From Platerodrilus igneus (Eukaryota > Arthropoda > Insecta > Coleoptera > Lycidae), in the NCBI GenBank assembly GCA_036346225.1, contig JARFIW010001105.1, forward strand, positions 310,001 to 374,000: DNA of 64,000 bases, given 5' to 3'. The position numbers were made by a program, and so were the translations under genes. Positions within the stretch are counted from its first letter, which is position 1. The number at the start of each line of letters is the position of its first letter. Positions 11,670-20,599 of this stretch are shown here, one piece after another. The notes beneath the pieces were generated by a model that saw only the letters and a list, made by a program, of their open reading frames with translations, ran no database searches and was not told the DNA's origin.

Positions 11670-11890
11670 ATTCGTCAATTATGTAATTATAACAACTATG
11701 ATAAAGCTTGTTTTCAACTGAAGAAGCGCATTAAAACTTTTATTACAAATTCAACTGGTGAAGAAAGACTATCCCATTTATCTATGTTGTCTATAGAAAA
11801 AGAATGTATTAGTAACTTGATACGGAATCCAAGATTTTAAGATGATTGAATAGACAGGTTTGCACAGGTTAATAGAAGAATAGAATTGCA
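11670..11890 (+). pseudogene. hAT-type transposase relic (C-terminal dimerisation region)
   Basis: Downstream of the mariner insertion, a broken frame near 11735-11890 reads RIKTFITNSTGEERLSHLSM followed by a basic/aromatic tail. This is the conserved C-terminal dimerisation block of hAT transposases. The first ~65 bases (11670-11735) duplicate hAT sequence already present at 10148-10210, so the two hAT pieces are not simply halves of one copy. Confidence 0.6.
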
Positions 11891-11984
11891 TTACAAATAA
11901 AATATTGAATAATAGCCAAAGAAAAAAGTGCGTTGTCAACACTGTATATATTGTTTAAGTGTGTGTATATTCGTGTGTCTTATT

Positions 11985-11992
11985 GTTTATAG
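11985..11992. repeat. Target-site duplication, left (Merlin)
   Basis: GTTTATAG, identical to 18444-18451. Eight bases is the size typical of Merlin-superfamily elements. Confidence 0.85.
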
Positions 11993-12018
11993 GGCTCCGG
12001 TTTACCGTTACAGACCAC
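11993..12018 (+). repeat. Merlin terminal inverted repeat, left
   Basis: It begins GGCTCC and continues with the 20-bp core shared by the right end. Matching to the right end stops after GACCAC. Confidence 0.88.
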
Positions 12019-12480
12019 AAGCAGAAACTTCTACATTACTTTAAACAGAGGACTGTTGTGTATAAATCATCAATCAAAACAAATTTTTGCGGGTTTTCAA
12101 TGATTTTAGCAGAAAATTGCAATTTTATACATGCCTAAATATCAATATAGTTGTAAAACCAAATATGGTTGGTAATAGTAGGTGCCTATGCAAAACTATG
12201 TTGAAATCCATTTATCAGGAGCACCAATGTGGAATAATTAGAAACCAACACTTTTAATGATAACAAATTTGACAGTACTACATAACCTCATACAATGATT
12301 TGAAATGTTCAGTTTTGAAAGAAATAACCACACCTGATGATTTCCCGGATATTTAAGTTTGGTGCAAGAAAAAGACAAATATTGAGTTTTTTTTTTTGGA
12401 AAAAGAAAAATATACTCTAGAAATAAGCATACTTTGCACTTACAATAACAGAATCTTTATTTGGATTTTCGGCGGTTTCA

Positions 12481-13780
12481 CCAGGTTAGGTTGCTGTTAA
12501 TAACAGTTTTACTATTTAAAATCATGTCTATTAAAGAGCATCTACTACAGATTTTGATCGGTTTAGATCTCCAGGTTAGGTTAGTAGTTAGTAGCAGGTT
12601 ATTTATTTAAAGTAATGTCTATTAAAAGCACCCTCTACAGATCCTCATCGACTTTGATCTCCAGGTTAGGTTAGTAGTTAGTAGCAGGTTATTTATTTAA
12701 AGTAACGTTTTTAAAGAGCACCGCTACAGATCCTCATCGGCTTAGATCTCCAGGTTAGGTTAGTAGTTAGTAGCAGGCTATTTATTTAAAGTAATGTCTA
12801 TTAAAGAGCACCTGCTACAAATCCTCATCGGCTTAGATCTCCAGGTTAGGTTAGTAGTTAGTAGCAGGTTATTTATTTAAAGTAATGTCTATTAAAGAGC
12901 ACCGCTACAGATCCTCATCGGCTTAGATCTCCAGGTTAGGTTAGTAGTTAGTAGCAGGTTATTTATTTAAAGTAATGTCTATTAAAGAGCACCCGCTACA
13001 GATCCTCATCGGCTTAGATCTCCAGGTTAGGTTAGTAGTTAGTAGCAGGGTATTTATTTAAAGTAATGTCTATTAAAGAGCACCTGCTACAGATCCTCAT
13101 CGGCTTACATCTCCAGGTTAGGTTAGTAGTTAGTAGCAGGTTATTTATTTAAAGTAATGTCTATTAAAGAGCACCCGCTACAGATCCTCATCGGCTTAGA
13201 TCTCCAGGTTAGGTTAGTAGTTAGTAGCAGGGTATTTATTTAAAGTAATGTCTATTAAAGAGCACCTGCTACAGATCCTCATCGGCTTACATCTCCAGGT
13301 TAGGTTAGTAGTTAGTAGCAGGTTATTTATTTAAAATAATGTCTATTAAAGAGCACCCGCTACAGATACTCATCGGCTTAGATCTCCAGGTTAGGTTAGT
13401 AGTTAGTAGCAGGCTATTTATTTAAAGTAATGTCTATTAAGGAGCACCTGCTACAGATCCTCATCGGCTTAGATCTCCAGGTAAGGTTAGTAGTTAGTAG
13501 CAGGCTATTTATTTAAAGTAATGTCTATTAAGGAGCACCTGCTACAGATCCTCATCGGCTTACATCTCCAGGTTAGGTTAGTAGTTAGTAGCAGGGTATT
13601 TATTTAAAGTAATGTCTATTAAAGAGCACCTGCTACAGATCCTCATCGGCTTACATCTCCAGGTTAGGTTAGTAGTTAGTAGCAGGTTATTTATTTAAAA
13701 TAATGTCTATTAAAGAGCACCCGCTACAGATACTCATCGACTTAGATCACCAGGTTAGGTTGCAGTTGAAAGCTTAGTAC
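12481..13780 (+). repeat. ~90-bp minisatellite, array 1 (about 15 units)
   Basis: Units start at 12481, 12571, 12661, 12750, 12841, 12931, 13022, 13113, 13204, 13295, 13386, 13477, 13568, 13659 and 13750, giving a period of 90-91 bp. Each begins CCAGGTTAGGTTAGTAG and contains 'atgtctattaaagagcac' and 'cagatcctcatcggcttag'. The first and last units are diverged, as expected for array edges. Variant markers (GGTTATT/GGGTATT/GGCTATT; cttaGat/cttaCat) recur in order, showing two- and three-unit higher-order amplification. It lies wholly inside the Merlin element. Confidence 0.93.
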
Positions 13781-14429
13781 TAACAAGTTTATGTAAGTGC
13801 ACCCACGCAGATTCACATGAGCTTACATCTCCTTGTTAGGTTAATACTACTTGCACTAATCATGACCACACCAATACTTAAATTTTTGAGGATGCTTACG
13901 AAATTTTAATCACTGTACCTATATAAATAACTATAGAAACAGCATTTATTTGCAGGCATTGTTATTTAAGATATAACAAAATAAGTGCAATATGTTTTAC
14001 TACAGTATGAAATATTAAGTGCAATATATTTTAATTGTAAAATATTAAGTACAATACTAAGTTTTAAGTGCAATATAAATCCTCTATGCATTTAGGACTT
14101 GTGGTTGAGCAATTTAGGTATTTATATTTACAAGCATTTCCTTTTACAGTATGTACAAACATCAATACTTAACAGTGGTGATAAAATAATTTACTCGGTG
14201 TTTTAGTAGAATTACACGCTGGCTAAAAACACTGCACGAGAAATATCGCTGCACATTTTTATAGGGTTCTGCTATAGTTAAGCCGGGTGTTGTAGACTAT
14301 GAACTTGTTGAAAACACTTCACACGTAGAAATGCACTTGGCACATTATTGAACTGATATTAAGTTATAGTTGTCGATGCTGCAGCAATACACTTGTTTAA
14401 AGCACTATGGTTAATTTTAACAATGTTAT
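13781..14429. other. AT-rich spacer within Merlin element, copy 1
   Basis: This is non-coding sequence between the minisatellite and the transposase 3' end. It includes short repeats of 'aagtgcaatat' around 13983-14070. A near-identical copy lies at 16480-17130. Confidence 0.6.
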
Positions 14430-15087
14430 TTACATGGGGTAGCGTTCCTGAACATGGCTTATAAAATTATTGAAGGTATCCTTAGCCGAACCATTGCCAA
14501 AGTGTTGCCTCCACATGAATTCATCTATGTAGTCGTCCAGCATAGGGGAACTTAATACAGATAATCTACGGCAAAATCCTTTTAATCTGCTCCAATAACC
14601 TTCAATTTCATTTGTACACACTCCTGTTTGGGGATCTACAAAGTTTCTATGATGATTGACGGTTTCGTGGTTATAACCCATTCTATTTAGACGTCTGTAC
14701 GCCCGCCACTCATCAGTCCAAATTGTCGAGCCTGGCAAGACATGAGCTAGGATGATGGGTATTAAAGTGGTCGCTGTACGGTTTGGTACATGAACGATAT
14801 AACCAGACTTAGTTACGGTATCATATATGCCTAATATCCAACGCTGCTGCAAAACACGACCTCTGTTGTACTTCCGTCTAGTAATTAAGCTTTCATCGAT
14901 TTGTACAATGTGGCCTGGCCCCCAACTGAAACAAGTCTGGACGTTGTAACAACTTCCAACTACAAATGTCCCGAAAGTAACGATTATGCTGGACCACACT
15001 TTTCTTCGTTACTCCTATTAAATTCAATGTAACACCTACGGGTGACTTTATACACCAACACCACATCACTTGGAACAGTGTAATCAA
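14430..15087 (-). pseudogene. Merlin (ISXO2/IS1595-like) transposase, truncated copy
   Basis: The 189-codon frame 14999-14430 holds the complete DDE core: HIVQIDESLI (first Asp), STIWTDEWRAY (second Asp) and TNEIEGYWSRLK (catalytic Glu), then a C-terminal helical region to QERYPM. Upstream, 15087-14893 carries ITLFQVMWCWC... NRYFRDICSWKLL, the conserved region before the core, in another frame, so a frameshift near 14976 separates them. The N-terminus is missing because the tandem duplication begins inside the gene at 15170 and minisatellite follows. It is therefore a non-functional duplicate. Confidence 0.88.
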
Positions 15088-15180
15088 AGAAAGTTGGCAT
15101 TTTCAAAAAGTATTTTTGAATAAGCTTGTGGTAGTATGGCGTCTCGGGCAGCGGTAAAATTGACCAAGTGGGCGGTTTCA

Positions 15181-16480
15181 CCAGGTTAGGTTGCTGTTAA
15201 TAACAGTTTTACTATTTAAAATCATGTCTATTAAAGAGCATCTACTACAGATTTTGATCGGTTTAGATCTCCAGGTTAGGTTAGTAGTTAGTAGCAGGTT
15301 ATTTATTTAAAGTAATGTCTATTAAAAGCACCCTCTACAGATCCTCATCGACTTTGATCTCCAGGTTAGGTTAGTAGTTAGTAGCAGGTTATTTATTTAA
15401 AGTAACGTTTTTAAAGAGCACCCGCTACAGATCCTCATCGGCTTAGATCTCCAGGTTAGGTTAGTAGTTAGTAGCAGGCTATTTATTTAAAGTAATGTCT
15501 ATTAAAGAGCACCTGCTACAAATCCTCATCGGCTTAGATCTCCAGGTTAGGTTAGTAGTTAGTAGCAGGTTATTTATTTAAAGTAATGTCTATTAAAGAG
15601 CACCGCTACAGATCCTCATCGGCTTAGATCTCCAGGTTAGGTTAGTAGTTAGTAGCAGGTTATTTATTTAAAGTAATGTCTATTAAAGAGCACCCGCTAC
15701 AGATCCTCATCGGCTTAGATCTCCAGGTTAGGTTAGTAGTTAGTAGCAGGGTATTTATTTAAAGTAATGTCTATTAAAGAGCACCTGCTACAGATCCTCA
15801 TCGGCTTACATCTCCAGGTTAGGTTAGTAGTTAGTAGCAGGTTATTTATTTAAAGTAATGTCTATTAAAGAGCACCCGCTACAGATCCTCATCGGCTTAG
15901 ATCTCCAGGTTAGGTTAGTAGTTAGTAGCAGGGTATTTATTTAAAGTAATGTCTATTAAAGAGCACCTGCTACAGATCCTCATCGGCTTACATCTCCAGG
16001 TTAGGTTAGTAGTTAGTAGCAGGTTATTTATTTAAAATAATGTCTATTAAAGAGCACCCGCTACAGATACTCATCGGCTTAGATCTCCAGGTTAGGTTAG
16101 TAGTTAGTAGCAGGCTATTTATTTAAAGTAATGTCTATTAAGGAGCACCTGCTACAGATCCTCATCGGCTTAGATCTCCAGGTAAGGTTAGTAGTTAGTA
16201 GCAGGCTATTTATTTAAAGTAATGTCTATTAAGGAGCACCTGCTACAGATCCTCATCGGCTTACATCTCCAGGTTAGGTTAGTAGTTAGTAGCAGGGTAT
16301 TTATTTAAAGTAATGTCTATTAAAGAGCACCTGCTACAGATCCTCATCGGCTTACATCTCCAGGTTAGGTTAGTAGTTAGTAGCAGGTTATTTATTTAAA
16401 ATAATGTCTATTAAAGAGCACCCGCTACAGATACTCATCGACTTAGATCACCAGGTTAGGTTGCAGTTGAAAGCTTAGTA
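15181..16480 (+). repeat. ~90-bp minisatellite, array 2 (about 15 units)
   Basis: The unit number and order of variant units match array 1, with near-identical sequence. Both arrays therefore arose by one block duplication, not by independent expansion. Confidence 0.93.
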
Positions 16481-17130
16481 CTAACAAGTTTATGTAAGTG
16501 CACCCACGCAGATTCACATGAGCTTACATCTCCTTGTTAGGTTAATACTACTTGCACTAATCATGACCACACCAATACTTAAATTTTTGAGGATGCTTAC
16601 GAAATTTTAATCACTGTACCTATATAAATAACTATAGAAACAGCATTTATTTGCAGGCATTGTTATTTAAGATATAACAAAATAAGTGCAATATGTTTTA
16701 CTACAGTATGAAATATTAAGTGCAATATATTTTAATTGTAAAATATTAAGTACAATACTAAGTTTTAAGTGCAATATAAATCCTCTATGCATTTAGGACT
16801 TGTGGTTGAGCAATTTAGGTATTTATATTTACAAGCATTTCCTTTTACAGTATGTACAAACATCAATACTTAACAGTGGTGATAAAATAATTTACTCGGT
16901 GTTTTAGTAGAATTACACGCTGGCTAAAAACACTGCACGAGAAATATCGCTGCACATTTTTATAGGGTTCTGCTATAGTTAAGCCGGGTGTTGTAGACTA
17001 TGAACTTGTTGAAAACACTTCACACGTAGAAATGCACTTGGCACATTATTGAACTGATATTAAGTTATAGTTGTCGATGCTGCAGCAATACACTTGTTTA
17101 AAGCACTATGGTTAATTTTAACAATGTTAT
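16481..17130. other. AT-rich spacer within Merlin element, copy 2
   Basis: This is the duplicate of 13781-14429, with no coding potential seen. Confidence 0.6.
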
Positions 17131-18029
17131 TTACATGGGGTAGCGTTCCTGAACATGGCTTATAAAATTATTGAAGGTATCCTTAGCCGAACCATTGCCA
17201 AAGTGTTGCCTCCACATGAATTCATCTATGTAGTCGTCCAGCATAGGGGAACTTAATACAGATAATCTACGGCAAAATCCTTTTAATCTGCTCCAATAAC
17301 CTTCAATTTCATTTGTACACACTCCTGTTTGGGGATCTACAAAGTTTCTATGATGATTGACGGTTTCGTGGTTATAACCCATTCTATTTAGACGTCTGTA
17401 CGCCCGCCACTTATCAGTCCAAATTGTCGAGCCTGGCAAGACATGAGCTAGGATGATGGGTATTAAAGTGGTCGCTGTACGGTTTGGTACATGAACGATA
17501 TAACCAGACTTAGTTACGGTATCATATATGCCTAATATCCAACGCTGCTGCAAAACACGACCTCTGTTGTACTTCCGTCTAGTAATTAAGCTTTCATCGA
17601 TTTGTACAATGTGGCCTGGCCCCCAACTGAAACAAGTCTGGACGTTGTAACAACTTCCAACTACAAATGTCCCAAAGTAACGATTATGCTGGACCACACT
17701 TTTCTTCGTTACTCCTATTAAATTCAATGTAACACCTACGGGTGACTTTATACACCAACACCACATCACTTGGAACAGTGTAATCAAAGAAAGTTGGCAT
17801 TTTCAAAAAGTATTTTTGAATAAGCTTGTGGTAGTATGGCGTCTCGGCAGCGGTAAAATTGACCAAGTGGGCGGTTTGGATCCATCACTATTACCATCTG
17901 GGCTCGGCATCTTCTATTCTTACAACGTGGATTGCATTGAACCAAACGGAGGGCACGTAGGTCTGCTACTAGCAGGGCATTGTCTCTATCGAAATATCGT
18001 ATAACACTAGCGATATTAGCGAAGTCCAT
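17131..18029 (-). pseudogene. Merlin (ISXO2/IS1595-like) transposase, fuller copy
   Basis: This transposase would cut at the terminal inverted repeats and reinsert with 8-9 bp duplications. The 218-codon frame 17787-17131 carries the pre-core region and the DDE core (HIVQIDES, STIWTDKWRAY, TNEIEGYW). An upstream frame 18029-17784 starts MDFANIASVIRYFDRDNALL and has Cys pairs (CNPRC...C...CR) like the zinc-ribbon N-terminus of the family. The two frames do not join cleanly: similarity jumps frames near 17850. The long frame is continuous only because a 1-bp difference from copy 1 (near 17672) shifts about 25 residues before the core. It is probably inactive; an unrecognised intron is the alternative. 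Confidence 0.82.
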
Positions 18030-18417
18030 TTTAAAAATATAATTAACTCGATTAATTAGTCTTTAAAAGACTGTTGACAAAATATAAACACACAAATAAA
18101 GAGAACAAAACAACTCAAAAATAAGGTAAAACCAATGTAGAAGGGGCGAACGATAACAATAATATGGCTGCCGGCTCGATGTAAAATTGCACCATTAATG
18201 ACGGGAACATCTAATGCGCACGCTCTGTATTATATTCCTCCGCGAAATAGTAGTGAAAATGTTTTACTGAGATTTCATGGGCACGGTAAGTAGTACCGAA
18301 TTTTTTTTCTTTTTTCGGAATTACTCAAAAATTAAGCAAAAACCCGCAAAATTTTCTAAGTTTTTATTAAAAACTTCAGTTGTAGGGCATATTTTTCAGT
18401 TTTTCGTTTTATTTGGA

Positions 18418-18443
18418 GTGGTCTGTAACGGTAAACCGGCACC
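18418..18443 (-). repeat. Merlin terminal inverted repeat, right
   Basis: This is the reverse complement of the left end except at two of 26 positions near the tip (GGTGCC against GGCTCC). Confidence 0.88.
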
Positions 18444-18451
18444 GTTTATAG
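18444..18451. repeat. Target-site duplication, right (Merlin)
   Basis: GTTTATAG directly outside the right inverted repeat, matching 11985-11992. Confidence 0.85.
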
Positions 18452-20450
18452 TTTGTTACGTTTATTTTGAACATCCCGTACATTTTTTGCTGTTAATAAG
18501 AAATACTCGGTTTAATAATTTTTAACTCAAATTCCTTTGGCGTTAAAAACGAAAATTAGTTCAGTAAATTAAAATAACCCTTTCACCTGTTAATTCATTT
18601 ATCTATTTGTATTAATTCAATTCCTATTGCTACATGCTATAGCCTAATTAATAATAAATACTCCTTCTAGGAATTCCTCAACGTAAAGTTTATGCTAAAA
18701 TTAAACAAGCGATATCTGATTCTAAGTATCTGACAATTGATTCTTATGTGTTTTTCATTGAAAGCTTCGTCGAATTAAAGCCGCGTATTATCCCAATAAA
18801 CCGTGTTTTTTCAGTTTTATTTCCTTAATAACAATATTACTTTGAGCTCTGGCCATTAGTAAAACGAAATTAATATTCATTTGCTTTTCAATCTACACAC
18901 CCAAAAAAAACGTGTAGAATAGTTGGTTGTTCCGTTTTTCTTTACGAAAAGTTTGCGCGCGCCTTACAGTGTGGAAGTATTTATGGGTTTTATAAATTGT
19001 ACTTTTCAACGACAATAAATTAATTTTATTTATAATTACTATAGCTTCTTTTGGTGGCCCTTAAAGCCACAATGAATAGTCGCCCCTTGTTGTGGTAGGA
19101 GGACCACCCCAAGGCGGGATCACGCGCACCTCTGTTTCGCACCGTTTTTACAGACAGTAGTAGCCAACCCGACGGTGGTGACTGGAGGGTAAGTATTTAT
19201 ACACTAATTTTCTTATATGGGTACCCGGTAGTTGTTGGAAACAAAGTATGTACACGGGTCTACGGATGCATCACCTTGTTGGTGGTAAAATGATTGGTTG
19301 TTTGTATGTGCGAGGATATTATAATGTTAACTGATTTCTTTATTATGATAATTTTATGTATAGAATTCCGTACTTGGAATGCTGATTTCGAGCTGTGGTT
19401 TTTAGTGGGATAATTTTGTTCCTTTTTCTTGTTTGAAAATTAATATAGGGGGTGACCAAAAAATTGCAGCTCGCCATGTTAAAAATGATCCTTTTCTTTA
19501 TTTCGTAAATACGTATATTGTGTACCTACAAATTGTTCATTTTTGGTACTAATGTGTTTTGTATATAATTTTGTTTTTTTAAATTAGAGGTTTTTAGTTT
19601 GTAAATATTTGATTGTGCGTGAGTGAGTATATCTTTATTTCAGGCCTCCCTTAATTTTGTTTTTGGTATAATACCCCGCCCACTCGCCGATTGAGCCCGG
19701 CCAATTTCTTCTTTTTTTTCGGTTTTATTTTCCTCTTTTAGACTACGTCGCTGAACGTAGCAAGTTATTAATACTTAGTTTTTTTAGTGCTTAGAGCATA
19801 AGTAAATATAACTACACAAATTGTTTATATATACGAATTGTACAGAAATGTCTGGTAGTTAAACATTTTTATAAATATTGTGTATAGTACATCACAAATG
19901 ACTGATGATATAAGTAAAATTTCTACTAGCTGAGAAGTAAATTGAAAAATACAATCACATTAATTTGAATTTTTACGTCCTTAGGTTTATTATTTTTTTA
20001 ACCAAAAATGTCTTTTTAATATTTCTAAAATAAGATTTAGTTTTATTTCGAATAATAAATGGGTTTTAAAGAATTTTCTTTGTTAATGTGAGTGCATTTC
20101 TTAAAATTGAAAAAATTAAAAAAACAATGTGGTCTTCCTCACATTTTAACAGGTGGCTTTTAATACAAAATTCGCAGAATAATTTATTGGTCAAATTTTA
20201 GCATCTTTTTTAAACAGGTTGTTTTAATTCTAAATGGAAGTTTATTAGCATCAAAGGTTTTGAATAACTTTTTAGGTAATTTGAAAATTCAAAATAATAC
20301 AAATATTAACAGTACATAAATCAACAAAACTAGTTATTTCAAATCCAAAGAAATAAAGCAATATGCTGTAATACGCCTCCAAAACAACACATACTTTTTT
20401 ATATCTACTTTTTTTGCTTCTAAACACAAAGCTCAAGCTTCTTAAGATAC
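18452..20450. other. 2 kb AT-rich stretch, possible untranslated exon-intron signals only
   Basis: No coding frame of note is present. A GC-richer patch at 19040-19195 ends in a strong splice-donor-like sequence (GAGGGTAAGTAT, about 19185-19196). A pyrimidine tract ending TTTTAG lies at about 19712-19740. Together these could delimit an intron of a non-coding gene or an untranslated exon, but nothing else supports this. Confidence 0.25.
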
Positions 20451-20454
20451 ACAT

Positions 20455-20525
20455 AGTCACACACGCACCACACCCGCACGCTTGTCACACGCACACGCGC
20501 TCAACACACACACGCGCACACTGGG
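20455..20525 (+). repeat. CA-rich simple repeat (degenerate)
   Basis: This is an interrupted CACA/CACG tract with cgcacac-type motifs. Confidence 0.7.
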
Positions 20526-20599
20526 TGTCTTTCAAAATGCGAAAAATGGAATTTACTTATGTTAAAAAAAGGAGTATTAAAAATCTAAGATTCAAAAAG

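Larger units (their letters stand above)
12471..15170. repeat. 2.7 kb tandem duplication, copy 1
   Basis: The block begins at GGCGGTTT (12471) and recurs nearly base for base from 15171. It holds the minisatellite 12481-13780, AT-rich spacer, and the 3' and central parts of the Merlin transposase. The few differences from copy 2 seen by eye include a C deletion near 12721, an E-to-K codon change (14716 against 17411), an extra G near 14976 that breaks the frame, and an extra G near 15147. Confidence 0.92.
15171..17869. repeat. 2.7 kb tandem duplication, copy 2
   Basis: This is the second copy, immediately abutting the first. The 8-base GGCGGTTT occurs at 12471, 15171 and 17870, so the breakpoints share microhomology. 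This copy is continuous with the transposase 5' end and the right terminal inverted repeat. Confidence 0.92.
11993..18443 (-). mobile_element. Merlin-superfamily DNA transposon with internal minisatellite and tandem duplication
   Basis: The ends are 26-bp imperfect inverted repeats (11993-12018 and 18418-18443; 24 of 26 positions match, core CCGGTTTACCGTTACAGACC) flanked by the 8-bp duplication GTTTATAG. Inside, minus-strand frames encode an ISXO2/IS1595-type DDE transposase, as Merlin elements do. The element is 6,451 bp because a 2.7 kb block (minisatellite plus most of the transposase) is present twice in tandem. Without the duplication it would be about 3.75 kb, of which some 1.3 kb is minisatellite. 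The N-terminal coding part has frame breaks, so autonomy is doubtful. Confidence 0.88.

Noticed and set aside
12481..16480. CRISPR-like array from regular repeats
   Set aside because: Whole 90-bp units repeat without unique spacers, in eukaryotic transposon context. It is a minisatellite.
19045..19070. Histone-mRNA-like hairpin (GTGGCCCTTAAAGCCAC)
   Set aside because: No histone reading frame lies upstream on either strand and the loop does not match the consensus.
19060..19196. Minus strand begins ATACTTACC like U1 snRNA and has a CGTGATC segment
   Set aside because: Spacing of the segments, the missing Sm site and lack of the other stem-loops do not fit U1. A splice-donor-like sequence on the plus strand explains the start.
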